A stretch of DNA of 11,961 nucleotides from Paracoccaceae bacterium. Lineage in GTDB: Bacteria; Pseudomonadota; Alphaproteobacteria; Rhodobacterales; Rhodobacteraceae. Each line of letters starts with the position of its first letter. Within the stretch, counting starts at the first letter, position 1. The stretch spans positions 1 through 11,961 of the forward strand of contig SLPP01000228.1 of assembly GCA_007131945.1 (NCBI GenBank). The letters run 5' to 3'. The position numbers and the translations under genes were made by a program. Positions 1-6,461 of this stretch are shown piece after piece. The notes under the pieces were generated by a model. That model saw nothing but the letters and a program-made list of their open reading frames with translations. It was not told the DNA's origin and made no database searches.

Positions 1-413
1 AGGCCCAGATCGGCATGGATCGAGCGTTCGTGGAACTCGTCGAAGATCACCGCCCCCACGCCCTCGAGCGAAGGATCGGCCTGCAGCATCCGCGTCAGGA
101 TCCCCTCGGTGACGACCTCGATCCGCGTCGCCTTCCCCACCCGCGTCTCGCCGCGGATCCGGTAGCCGACGGTCCCGCCGCCCCCCTCGCCCAGCGTCTC
201 GGCCAGCCGCTCGGCGGCGGCGCGGGCGGCGAGCCGGCGCGGCTCGAGCATCACGATCCGCCCCGCGACCGCGCCCAGCAGCGCCAGCGGCACCCGCGTC
301 GTCTTGCCCGCGCCCGGCGGCGCCTGCAGCACCGCCTGCCCCGCCGAAGCCAGCGCGTCACAGAGCCGCGGCAGCAGCGGGTCGACGGGTTGCGGATCGC
401 CGGGCAGGTCCAT
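1..413 (-). CDS. hrpB: ATP-dependent helicase HrpB, N-terminal part (runs off the left edge)
   Basis: Partial gene: the first 137 codons of a DExH-box (superfamily 2) helicase, read leftward and cut by the window edge. Walker A is APPGAGKTT (residues 31-39), followed by LEPRR (56-60), VTEGIL (101-106) and the DExH box DEFHERS (125-131). DEFHERS together with the early position of the P-loop is typical of HrpB, a bacterial relative of the RNA helicase HrpA whose cellular role is not firmly known. The ATG at 413 fits the usual HrpB start. I see no Shine-Dalgarno before it. A -10-like CATAAG (425-420) lies so close that the mRNA could start at or near the ATG. The gene diverges from meaB across 98 bp. 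Family assignment is firm; the C-terminal two thirds cannot be judged. Confidence 0.92.
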   Translation of the reverse strand, partial: MDLPGDPQPVDPLLPRLCDALASAGQAVLQAPPGAGKTTRVPLALLGAVAGRIVMLEPRRLAARAAAERLAETLGEGGGGTVGYRIRGETRVGKATRIEVVTEGILTRMLQADPSLEGVGAVIFDEFHERSIHADLG

Positions 414-448
414 GCGCGGCTTATGGGCCGCGCCGCGCGCGATTTCCA

Positions 449-482
449 GCCCGGCCCGGCTCTGGACAGCGCCGGGCCGGGC
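449..482. repeat. Perfect 12-bp GC inverted repeat in the hrpB-meaB divergent gap
   Basis: GCCCGGCCCGGC (449-460) and its exact reverse complement GCCGGGCCGGGC (471-482) are separated by a 10-nt loop. The repeat sits between the two divergent starts, ending 29 nt before the meaB ATG. Neither side has a T-run, so it is not an obvious terminator. In RNA it would form a very stable 12-bp stem in the meaB leader if transcription begins upstream of it. Confidence 0.7.
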
Positions 483-511
483 GGGCAAGAGGGGCGCGAC
501 GGAGGACGTGC

Positions 512-1507
512 ATGACCACCGAGCTTGCCCAGGCGATCCTGAAGGCCGACCGCCGCGCGCTCGCGCGCGCGATCACGCTGGTCGAGAGCACCCGCGCCGA
601 TCACCGCGCCCGCGCCGCCGAGCTGCTCGACGAACTGGCCGGCCACGGGCGCGAGGCCCTGCGCATCGGGCTTTCCGGCACGCCCGGCGTCGGCAAGTCC
701 ACCTTCATCGAGGCTTTCGGCATGATGCTCTGCGAAAAGGGGCTGAAGGTCGCGGTGCTGGCGGTCGATCCCTCCTCGGCGCGGACCGGCGGCTCGATCC
801 TCGGCGACAAGACGCGGATGGAGCGGCTGGCGCGGCACCCGAACGCCTTCATCCGCCCCTCGCCCAGCCAGACGCATCTGGGCGGCGTCGCCCGGCGCAC
901 GCGCGAGGCGGTGGCTTTGTGCGAGGCGGCGGGCTTCGACGTCGTCCTGGTCGAGACCGTGGGCGTCGGCCAGTCCGAGACCGTGGTGGCGGAGCTGTCC
1001 GACGTCTTCCTGCTCCTGCTCGCGCCCGCGGGCGGCGACGAGTTGCAGGGGGTGAAGCGCGGCATCATGGAGGTCGCCGACCTGATCGTCGTCAACAAGG
1101 CCGATGGCGAGCTCAAGGCGGCTGCGCAGCGCACCCGCGCCGACTATGCCGGCGCGCTGCGCCTGCTGCGCCCGCGAGCCGCGGACCCGCCCGGTTTTCC
1201 CAAGGCGATCACCGTCTCGGCGCTCGAGGAGAAGGGCCTCGACTCGGTTTGGGAGGAGATCGGCGCGCTCGTCGACTGGCGCCGCGAACAGGGCCACTGG
1301 GCGAAGCGGCGCGCGGCGCAGGCGCGGCACTGGTTCGCCGAGGAGGTGCGCCGGGCGCTGCTTTCGCGCCTGGAAACGCCCGATGCGCGGGCGCGGATGG
1401 CGGAACTGGCCGAGGCGGTCGCCCGCGGCGAGACCAGCGCCGGGGCGGCGGCGCAGGCGCTGCTCGCCGGGCTCGAGCCCCTTGACGGGCGGGCCGGGAG
1501 CGCTTAG
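512..1507 (+). CDS. meaB: Methylmalonyl-CoA mutase-associated GTPase MeaB (ArgK/YgfD family)
   Basis: G3E-type P-loop GTPase of 331 aa, the normal length for the family. MeaB binds adenosylcobalamin-dependent methylmalonyl-CoA mutase, protects it from inactivation and gates cofactor loading in the propionyl-CoA to succinyl-CoA route. Visible motifs: P-loop GTPGVGKST (56-64), AVDPSS (84-89), [10 protein letters not shown] (147-156, the switch region) and the base-recognition motif NKAD (195-198). The C-terminal helical part (about 260-325) is the dimerisation arm. The start is supported by GGAGG at 501-505, 6 nt before the ATG. No mutase or epimerase gene is in the window, so the partner is elsewhere in the genome. 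A terminator-like hairpin follows, so the gene is probably transcribed alone. Confidence 0.95.
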   Translation: MTTELAQAILKADRRALARAITLVESTRADHRARAAELLDELAGHGREALRIGLSGTPGVGKSTFIEAFGMMLCEKGLKVAVLAVDPSSARTGGSILGDKTRMERLARHPNAFIRPSPSQTHLGGVARRTREAVALCEAAGFDVVLVETVGVGQSETVVAELSDVFLLLLAPAGGDELQGVKRGIMEVADLIVVNKADGELKAAAQRTRADYAGALRLLRPRAADPPGFPKAITVSALEEKGLDSVWEEIGALVDWRREQGHWAKRRAAQARHWFAEEVRRALLSRLETPDARARMAELAEAVARGETSAGAAAQALLAGLEPLDGRAGSA

Positions 1508-1525
1508 ACGCAGGCCGTAGATTCC

Positions 1526-1550
1526 GGGCGCTGCCGCAGCGGCGCCCTTT
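1526..1550 (+). terminator. Probable intrinsic terminator of meaB
   Basis: GGGCGC (1526-1531) pairs with GCGCCC (1542-1547). Inside, T-G, G-C and C-G pairs extend the stem to 9 bp around a CGCA loop. TTT follows at once (1548-1550). It begins 18 nt after the meaB stop. The U-tract is short, so it may be only partly efficient. Confidence 0.5.
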
Positions 1551-1619
1551 GCCATTGACCGGGCGCCCGCCGAGCCAGCTTCCCGTGCGTGCGCCCCGCC
1601 GAGAAACGAGGACGAAACC

Positions 1620-1910
1620 ATGTCGCGCCGCTGCGAACTGACCGGCAAGGGCCCGATGTCGGGCAACAACGTGAGCCACGCCAACAACAAGACCCGGCGC
1701 CGCTTCCTGCCGAACCTGGTGGACGTGACGCTGGCCTCCGAATCGCTCGGCCAGAGCTATTCGATGCGCATCTCGGCCGCGGCCCTGCGCTCGGTCGACC
1801 ATCGCGGCGGGCTCGACGCCTTCCTCGCCAAGGCGAAGGACGAGGAGCTGTCGCCCCGCGCCCTGAAGATCAAGAAGGCGATCGCCAAGGCCGCGCAACC
1901 CGCCGCCTGA
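1620..1910 (+). CDS. rpmB: 50S ribosomal protein L28 (bL28)
   Basis: A 96-aa basic protein of the large ribosomal subunit. The opening [20 protein letters not shown], then [11 protein letters not shown] (25-35) and the lysine-rich tail [15 protein letters not shown] (74-88), are the hallmarks of alphaproteobacterial bL28, and the length is normal for that group. GAGG (1608-1611) lies 8 nt before the ATG. A TTGACC (1555-1560) just after the meaB terminator could be a -35 box, but I see no convincing -10 at 16-18 bp. A strong terminator follows, so the gene appears monocistronic. It is not next to rpmG, its common neighbour in other bacteria. Confidence 0.97.
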   Translation: MSRRCELTGKGPMSGNNVSHANNKTRRRFLPNLVDVTLASESLGQSYSMRISAAALRSVDHRGGLDAFLAKAKDEELSPRALKIKKAIAKAAQPAA

Positions 1911-1935
1911 GCCTCTCCGACCCGATATGTCGCAC

Positions 1936-1959
1936 GGCCCCGCCCCGGCGGGGCCTTTT
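1936..1959 (+). terminator. Intrinsic terminator of rpmB
   Basis: GGCCCCGCC (1936-1944) and GGCGGGGCC (1947-1955) form a GC-only stem of 8-9 bp with a minimal loop, followed directly by TTTT (1956-1959). It starts 25 nt after the rpmB stop. Confidence 0.85.
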
Positions 1960-2079
1960 GCGCTCGATGGCGGCCTTGCCGGGATGAAGGCTCCACGGAT
2001 CATTGGCCCGGCTTGGCGGATCGACGCCCTCGGGGGCGGTCGCGGAACCGGTCGCGCGGCGGCGGCGTCGGATTCCGGC

Positions 2080-2108
2080 TGGCAATGCCGCGCGCGCCGC
2101 GCTAGGTC
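2080..2108 (+). promoter_or_regulatory. Candidate ilvN promoter
   Basis: TGGCAA (2080-2085) and TAGGTC (2103-2108) are 17 bp apart and end 34 nt before the ilvN ATG. The -35 is weak. The TAGGTC -10-like hexamer recurs before the YggT gene and, as TAGGCT, before the P1 peptidase gene. Confidence 0.35.
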
Positions 2109-2142
2109 TGGCGGCGATCCGCAACGACCTACAGGCCGCGCC

Positions 2143-2703
2143 ATGTCCGCATTGAAGATCCAGAAAGGCTCGTCGAAACACTCCGCCTATGATCTGCGCG
2201 ATCCCTTCGCCGAGGTACTGGAGACCCACACGCTCGCCGTGATCGTCGACAACGAGCCCGGCGTGCTGGCGCGCGTGATCGGCCTCTTCTCGGGGCGCGG
2301 CTACAATATCGAGAGCTTGACCGTGGCCGAGACCGACCACGAGGGACACCGGAGCCGCATTACCATCGTCACCACCGGCACGCCGCAGGTGATCGACCAG
2401 ATCAAGAGCCAGCTCGGCCGCATGGTGCCGGTGCACGAGGTGCACGACCTGACCGTCGAGGGCCCGCATGTGGCGCGGGAACTGGCACTGCTCAAGGTGG
2501 CGGGCCAGGGCGAGGCGCGGATCGAGGCGCTGCGGCTGGCCGAGATCTTCCGCGCCAACGTGGTCGATTCGACGCTCGAGAGCTTCGTCTTCGAGATGAC
2601 CGGCGGTCCCGAGAAGATCGATGCCTTCGCCGATCTGATGCGCCCGCTCGGCCTGCGCGAGATCGCCCGGACCGGCGTCGCGGCGCTCGCCCGCGGCAGC
2701 TAG
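2143..2703 (+). CDS. ilvN: Acetolactate synthase small (regulatory) subunit
   Basis: 186-aa regulatory subunit of acetohydroxyacid synthase, the first common step of valine, leucine and isoleucine synthesis. It binds valine and activates the catalytic subunit. An N-terminal ACT domain is clear: HTLAVIVDNEPGVLARVIGL (29-48), then SGRGYNIESLTV (50-61). The C-terminal IlvN domain (about 112-184) contains RIEALRLAEIFRANVVDST and the FVFEMTGGPEKIDAF segment. The open frame continues upstream to 1927 but that part overlaps the rpmB terminator and is not protein-like. ATG 2143 (MSALKIQKGSS) matches the family start, with only a weak AGG (2133-2135). About 25 residues precede the ACT core, longer than in E. 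coli IlvH. The catalytic gene (ilvB/ilvI) is not adjacent: upstream is rpmB, downstream a convergent peptidase gene. Confidence 0.95.
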   Translation: MSALKIQKGSSKHSAYDLRDPFAEVLETHTLAVIVDNEPGVLARVIGLFSGRGYNIESLTVAETDHEGHRSRITIVTTGTPQVIDQIKSQLGRMVPVHEVHDLTVEGPHVARELALLKVAGQGEARIEALRLAEIFRANVVDSTLESFVFEMTGGPEKIDAFADLMRPLGLREIARTGVAALARGS

Positions 2704-2806
2704 CGAAGGCCGCCGTACCTGCCGTCAAGACCCCTTCGTTCCGACCGCGGCCGAAGGAACCGGACGGGTTCCGGCGGTTGCGTCGTGGCCTGTGTCAAAG
2801 GTTTCA

Positions 2807-2835
2807 TTGCGGTTAACTGCGCTTCTTTTTATAAC
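2807..2835 (+). promoter_or_regulatory. Promoter-like pair with no plus-strand gene downstream
   Basis: TTGCGG (2807-2812) and TATAAC (2830-2835), 17 bp apart, are among the best -35/-10 pairs in the window. They read rightward into the 3' end of the minus-strand peptidase gene. Either this drives an antisense or small RNA, or it is an AT-rich coincidence. It overlaps the GGTTAA box of the intergenic module at 2811-2872. Confidence 0.35.
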
Positions 2836-2872
2836 ATTTTCATAGGCTTGCCAAAACGTCCGCATGCGGACG
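2811..2872 (+). repeat. Intergenic module copy 1: GGTTAA, GGCTTG, 16-bp palindrome
   Basis: AT-rich island between convergent ilvN and the P1 peptidase gene. In this strand: GGTTAA (2811-2816), 28 nt, GGCTTG (2845-2850), 6 nt, then the perfect 16-bp palindrome CGTCCGCATGCGGACG (2857-2872). The same order with almost the same spacing occurs at 4076-4014 and 8953-8891 on the minus strand. Confidence 0.55.
2853..2872 (-). terminator. Possible terminator of the P1 peptidase gene
   Basis: Read on the minus strand, the palindrome (2872-2857) can fold into a 6-bp stem with a CATG loop and is followed directly by TTTT (2856-2853), 24 nt after the peptidase stop. This is a plausible short intrinsic terminator. 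The same palindrome is also part of the intergenic module. Confidence 0.4.
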
Positions 2873-2883
2873 CCATCCACGAA

Positions 2884-2911
2884 CGCCGGCCGGGTTCAGC
2901 CCTGGCCGGCG
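2884..2911 (-). repeat. Stem-loop across the P1 peptidase stop codon
   Basis: CGCCGGCC (2884-2891) and GGCCGGCG (2904-2911) form a perfect 8-bp inverted repeat. Two more G-C pairs and one G-T pair inside leave a 6-nt loop. The stop codon (2898-2896) is in the loop region. No T-run follows, so it may stabilise the 3' end or help a rho-dependent stop. Confidence 0.45.
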
Positions 2912-3900
2912 AACTTCTCGGCCCAGCAGGGCAGCCGGTCGCCCGTCGCCGGCCGGGCCAGGTAGACCGCGCGCGCGATGGCGCGGCTCATGCAGACCGC
3001 GGCGGCATGGCCGAGGGTGAGCGCCGCGCCCTCGGGGAGCGGGCGCAGACCGGTCGCGGCGGCGAAGATCAGGTCGCCGTCATGCGGGGTATGCGCGGGC
3101 AGGATGGCGCGGGCGAAGCCGTCATGGGCGGCGGCGGCCATGCGCGCCGCCTCGCCCTTTGTTAGCTGCGCATCGGTGGCGACGATGCCGATCGTCGTTG
3201 CCTCGCCCAGCCGCTTGAGTCGGGGCGGCATCGGCAACGGCTGGCGCGGCGCGGGGCCGAGGCCGCCGAACTCGTCCCCGATCTCGAAGGGCGCGGCCCA
3301 GAAATGCGGGCCGTCGCCGACCGTGACGCTGCCGCCCGCATTGACCGCGACGAGCGCGCCGACGGTGAGGCCGCCGGGCAGCACCAGCGAGGCCGAGCCG
3401 AGGCCGCCCTTGAGCCCGGCTGTCGTCGCCCCGGCGCCCGCGCCGGCGGTGCCGAGATCGAAGGCGGGATCGGCTGCCTGCAGCGCGGCGCGGCCGAGGG
3501 CGGGGTAGGGGTTCGTCCGCCAGTCCTTGTCGCCGCCATTCAGGAGGTCGAAGAGGATCGCGCCGGGGACGATGGGCACCCGGACGTCGCGGACCTGAAA
3601 ACCCCGGCCCATAGCCCGCAACCCGTCGACGACGCCATCCGCGGCACCTAGCCCGAAGGCGGACCCGCCCGACAGGACCAGCGCATCGACCGCCGGCACC
3701 ATCTTGTCGGGCGCCAGCAGGTCGGTCTCGCGCGTGCCCGGCGCGCCGCCCATGACGTGGACGCCGGCGACCATCGGCGCATGGCCCAACAGGACCGTGA
3801 CGCCGCTTTTCAGGCCGGGGTCGGCGGCGTTGCCGACCGCGAGCCCTTGGACATCGGTGATCAGGTTGCGTGGTCCGGGCGCGGCGGTTTCGTGCGGCAT
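2896..3900 (-). CDS. P1-family (DmpA/NylC-like, S58) self-processing peptidase
   Basis: About 334 aa, an Ntn-type amidohydrolase of the DmpA / 6-aminohexanoate-oligomer hydrolase superfamily. Such proteins cut themselves once to expose an N-terminal Ser or Thr nucleophile. Numbering from the ATG at 3903: NLITDVQGLAVGNA (13-26), VLSGGSAFGL (76-85), VAVNAGGSV (185-193) and GEATTIGIVATDAQLTKGE (233-251) are all family hallmarks. The likely nucleophile is in TTIG (from Thr236), preceded by Ala rather than the Asn of NylC. AHDGFARAI (259-267) and HTPHDGD (271-277) follow. Two ATGs are in tandem (3903 and 3900). GAGGG (3910-3906) lies 2 nt from the first and 5 nt from the second, so 3900 is preferred. 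TAGGCT (3927-3922) may be the -10. No signal peptide. Substrate unknown: D-amino-acid peptide or beta-peptide amide are known for relatives. Confidence 0.9.
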   Translation of the reverse strand: MPHETAAPGPRNLITDVQGLAVGNAADPGLKSGVTVLLGHAPMVAGVHVMGGAPGTRETDLLAPDKMVPAVDALVLSGGSAFGLGAADGVVDGLRAMGRGFQVRDVRVPIVPGAILFDLLNGGDKDWRTNPYPALGRAALQAADPAFDLGTAGAGAGATTAGLKGGLGSASLVLPGGLTVGALVAVNAGGSVTVGDGPHFWAAPFEIGDEFGGLGPAPRQPLPMPPRLKRLGEATTIGIVATDAQLTKGEAARMAAAAHDGFARAILPAHTPHDGDLIFAAATGLRPLPEGAALTLGHAAAVCMSRAIARAVYLARPATGDRLPCWAEKFAGQG

Positions 3901-4013
3901 CATGTCCCTCGTTTTGGTACGAGCCTAGCCGGGCGCGCGGACGGTGGGAAGCCGGTCTGGCGGAGAGGCGCAGACCTCGGCAAGGTCTGTCCGGCAGCAC
4001 CCGGCGGCCGAGG

Positions 4014-4076
4014 TGTTCGCATGCGAACATTCGACCAATCAATTGTTTTTACTATGAAACACTTGCGATCTTAACC
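4014..4076 (-). repeat. Intergenic module copy 2: GGTTAA, TGATTG, 16-bp palindrome
   Basis: On the minus strand: GGTTAA (4076-4071), 29 nt, TGATTG (4041-4036), 6 nt, then the perfect palindrome TGTTCGCATGCGAACA (4029-4014). It lies in the AT-rich gap between the glycosyltransferase stop and the start of the P1 peptidase gene, about 110 bp upstream of the latter. It shares the core CGCATGCG and the octamer TTTCATAG with copy 1 and points at the peptidase gene from the other side. It could act as an operator for that gene. Confidence 0.55.
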
Positions 4077-4092
4077 TGATTGAAAGCTTTCC

Positions 4093-5160
4093 TCACGGCG
4101 CTGCATGGCGCGCGGCGACGCGGTCGAGGGCGGCGCCCATCACTGCGGCGGTGTCCGACCAGTCGGGCAGCGCGGCGCCGGCGCGGCTGGCGGCGCAGGC
4201 GCATGCGGCGCGCCCGGCAGGGTCGGTGAGCAGGCGGCGCAGGGCGCCGGCAAAGGCCGAGGCGTCGTCGGGCGGCAACAGCATGCCGGCGGCGGCCGGC
4301 ACGGTTTCGGGCACCGCGCCGGTGGCGCAGGTGACGATCGGGAGGCCGGCAAGCAGCGCCTCGCCGAAGACCATCCCGTAGCCCTCGTACCGGGTGGCGA
4401 GGGCGAAGAGCGTCGCGCGGGCATATAGGTCGTGCAGTTCGGCATCGGGAACACAACCCGCGAAGCGGACGCGGTCGGCGAGGCCCAACCGGTCGCGCTG
4501 CGCGCTCAGCGCCGCCGCGACCGCCGGCTCGTGTACGCGGCCGACGATCTCGGCCCGCCAGTCCAGATCCGCGATCCGTGCCAGCGCATCCAGCAGCACG
4601 TCATGGCCCTTGCGCGCCGCGATCAGCCCGACCGAGAGGATCAGCGGCGGATCGTCGCGCGGCAGGTCGCGGAACACGGGGCGCGTAAAGCCGGGCAGGG
4701 CCACCGAGATGTCCTTTGCCGCGACGCCGAATTCGGCCGCGAGCAGGCGCGCGACATGCGGGCTGGGCACCACGACATGCGCGGCAAGCCGCAGGTTCGA
4801 CGTCTCCCGCGCGATCAGCGCGCGGGCACGGTCGGGGGGCAGCCCGGCTTCCAGCCCCAGCGGATGGTGCAGCATCGCGATCATCGGCGCGCGGATCCGG
4901 GCGAGCCCCTCGGTGTCGATCGCGCCGAAGACCAGCCCGTCGACGATCAGCGGCTCCTCGGTCGGCACCTCGTGCAGCAGGCGCAGCGTCGCGGCCTCGT
5001 CGCCGGGCGGCGGATGCGGAAAGCTCGCGGGTGTCTCGATATGGCGCACACGCCAACCGCGCGCGCGAAGGGCATCGATCAGGTTGCGTTCGTAGATGTA
5101 GCCGCCGGTCTTGGTCAGAAGATCGCCGGGAATCGCGAAGGCGCAGGCTCCGGTCGTCAT
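4093..5160 (-). CDS. Glycosyltransferase family 4 protein
   Basis: 355 aa, GT-B fold, retaining GT4 family, likely cytoplasmic or membrane-associated. The N-terminal domain opens with AFAIPGDLLTKTGGYIYERNL (7-27), the glycine-rich acceptor-side loop, and has MLHHPLGLE (96-104). The C-terminal donor-binding domain shows LSVGLIAARKGHDVLLDAL (175-193) and the EX7E motif with E259 and E267 in RYEGYGMVFGEALLAG (257-272), then TGAVPETV (280-287). Sugar donor and acceptor cannot be told from sequence. The open frame extends upstream to 5415, but that part is Ala/Arg/Pro-rich with no family similarity; ATG 5160 (MTTGACAF) is the sensible start. Its ribosome site is weak. A possible promoter is at 5372-5345. 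It is probably transcribed alone. Confidence 0.88.
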   Translation of the reverse strand: MTTGACAFAIPGDLLTKTGGYIYERNLIDALRARGWRVRHIETPASFPHPPPGDEAATLRLLHEVPTEEPLIVDGLVFGAIDTEGLARIRAPMIAMLHHPLGLEAGLPPDRARALIARETSNLRLAAHVVVPSPHVARLLAAEFGVAAKDISVALPGFTRPVFRDLPRDDPPLILSVGLIAARKGHDVLLDALARIADLDWRAEIVGRVHEPAVAAALSAQRDRLGLADRVRFAGCVPDAELHDLYARATLFALATRYEGYGMVFGEALLAGLPIVTCATGAVPETVPAAAGMLLPPDDASAFAGALRRLLTDPAGRAACACAASRAGAALPDWSDTAAVMGAALDRVAARHAAP

Positions 5161-5344
5161 GCCGACCGTTCCGGAGCAGGGCGAAGCGCCGCGCAACGGC
5201 GCGGCAGAGCGCGGGCTCGCGCCGGCAAGCAGCCCGGCCCTGCAAGACCGCCTCCTGTTGCCGCTTCTCGCCCGTGGCGTCTGATGTCCGGCGCCCGGCG
5301 GCGGGCATACGCGTGATGCATGCTCGAAACCCTTTCGTGGGGCG

Positions 5345-5372
5345 AGAGTAGCGCCCCCGCCCCCGCCCGCAA
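5345..5372 (-). promoter_or_regulatory. Candidate glycosyltransferase promoter
   Basis: On the minus strand, TTGCGG (5372-5367), a 16-bp spacer and TACTCT (5350-5345). It would give a leader of roughly 180 nt before the glycosyltransferase ATG at 5160. Confidence 0.3.
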
Positions 5373-5409
5373 GACAGAGATCGCGCCAGTCAGGACGGCG
5401 GCGCGGGCA

Positions 5410-5438
5410 TTGCATCGGCTGCGGGCGGTGGGCATATA
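5410..5438 (+). promoter_or_regulatory. accA promoter
   Basis: TTGCAT (5410-5415), 17-bp spacer, CATATA (5433-5438). The start of transcription would be near 5445, giving a leader of about 17 nt before the accA ATG. This is the best -35/-10 pair that lies before a gene in the window. Confidence 0.55.
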
Positions 5439-5461
5439 GGCGCGAACGCAGCAGGTGGGCG

Positions 5462-6421
5462 ATGAACTATCTGGAATTCGAGAAACCGCTGGCCGAGATC
5501 GAGGGCAAGGCGACCGAGTTGCGCGCCATGGCGCGGGCCAATCCCGAGATGGATGTCGAGAAGGAGGCCGAGGCGCTGGACCGCAAGGCGCAGCAGCTTC
5601 TCGTCGATCTCTATCGCCAGCTCAGTCCCTGGCGGAAATGCCAGGTCGCGCGCCATCCCGACCGGCCGCACTGCAAGGACTATATCGACGCGCTGTTTTC
5701 CGAGTACACGCCGCTTGCCGGCGACCGGAACTTCGCCGACGACCAGGCGATCATGGGCGGGCTGGCGCGCTTCCGCGACCGCCCGGTGGTGGTGATCGGG
5801 CAGGAGAAGGGCTCGGACACGAAAAGCCGGATCGAGCGGAATTTCGGCATGGCCCGGCCCGAGGGTTACCGTAAGGCGATCCGGCTGATGGACCTCGCGC
5901 ACCGGTTCAAGCTGCCGGTGGTGACGCTCGTCGACACGCCCGGCGCCTATCCCGGCAAGGGGGCCGAGGAACGCGGCCAGGCCGAGGCGATCGCGCGCTG
6001 CACGCAGAAATGCCTCGAGATCGGCGTGCCGCTCGTCTCGGTGGTCATCGGCGAGGGGGGATCGGGCGGGGCGGTGGCGCTGGCCACGGCGAACCGGGTG
6101 CTGATGCTGGAACACTCGGTCTATTCGGTGATCTCGCCCGAGGGCTGCGCCTCGATCCTGTGGAAGGATGCCGAGAAGATGCGCGAGGCGGCCGAGGCGC
6201 TAAGGCTGACGGCGCAGGACCTTCTCAAGCTCGGCGTGATCGACGCGATCATCCCCGAGCCGGTGGGCGGCGCGCAGCGCGACCGCGAGGCCGTGGTCGA
6301 GGCGGTGGGCCGGGCGCTGGGCGAGGTGCTGGAGCGGCTGGTCAAATCCGACGGTGCGACGCTGATCGCCGAGCGGCGGCGGAAGTTCCTCGAGATGGGC
6401 CGCAAGGGGCTCGCCGCCTGA
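5462..6421 (+). CDS. accA: Acetyl-CoA carboxylase carboxyltransferase subunit alpha
   Basis: 319 aa, the same length as E. coli AccA. With AccD it forms the carboxyltransferase that moves the carboxyl group from carboxybiotin to acetyl-CoA, giving malonyl-CoA for fatty-acid synthesis; it is cytoplasmic. It opens with [15 protein letters not shown] (2-16), the usual alpha-subunit start. The crotonase-fold core shows [13 protein letters not shown] (109-121), [17 protein letters not shown] (127-143), [19 protein letters not shown] (155-173) and [13 protein letters not shown] (196-208). Then comes the conserved [16 protein letters not shown] segment (221-236). CAGGTGG lies 3 nt before G-ATG. accD is not adjacent, as is usual. 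Downstream is a hairpin and then the YggT gene with its own likely promoter. Confidence 0.97.
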   Translation: MNYLEFEKPLAEIEGKATELRAMARANPEMDVEKEAEALDRKAQQLLVDLYRQLSPWRKCQVARHPDRPHCKDYIDALFSEYTPLAGDRNFADDQAIMGGLARFRDRPVVVIGQEKGSDTKSRIERNFGMARPEGYRKAIRLMDLAHRFKLPVVTLVDTPGAYPGKGAEERGQAEAIARCTQKCLEIGVPLVSVVIGEGGSGGAVALATANRVLMLEHSVYSVISPEGCASILWKDAEKMREAAEALRLTAQDLLKLGVIDAIIPEPVGGAQRDREAVVEAVGRALGEVLERLVKSDGATLIAERRRKFLEMGRKGLAA

Positions 6422-6431
6422 TCGTCCCCGC

Positions 6432-6458
6432 CCGATCGCGGCGCCCTGACGCGATCGG
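6432..6458 (+). terminator. Hairpin downstream of accA
   Basis: CCGATCGCG (6432-6440) and CGCGATCGG (6450-6458) form a perfect 9-bp stem with a 9-nt loop, starting 10 nt after the accA stop. The nearest T-run (TTT, 6468-6470) is 9 nt away, so it is a weak intrinsic terminator or an mRNA 3'-end stabiliser. Confidence 0.45.
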
Positions 6459-6461
6459 CTG

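Larger units (their letters stand above)
5161..5461. other. Gene-free divergent region between the glycosyltransferase gene and accA
   Basis: 301 bp with no convincing gene. It holds candidate promoters for both flanking genes (minus strand at 5372-5345, plus strand at 5410-5438) and a C/G run of repeated CCCCCG units around 5353-5366. An open minus-strand frame ends in an ATGA overlap with the glycosyltransferase start, but its codons (AGA, CGA, ACA, GGA) are unlike those of the real genes here. Confidence 0.6.

Noticed and set aside
251..1690. 479-codon minus-strand frame over meaB
   Set aside because: Opposite a textbook MeaB and crossing the rpmB start; no protein-like features.
1927..2142. 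Upstream extension of ilvN
   Set aside because: It would begin before and run through the rpmB terminator; the family start and the candidate promoter support ATG 2143.
4014..4029. LexA (SOS) box or consensus parS
   Set aside because: The alphaproteobacterial LexA site is GTTC-N7-GTTC as a direct repeat, which is absent. Chromosomal parS is TGTTTCACGTGAAACA; this palindrome has the same outer TGTT/AACA but a different centre.
4071..4090. CtrA site (TTAA-N7-TTAA)
   Set aside because: Only one half-site is present; the second position reads GAAA. The other two TTAA positions also lack a partner.
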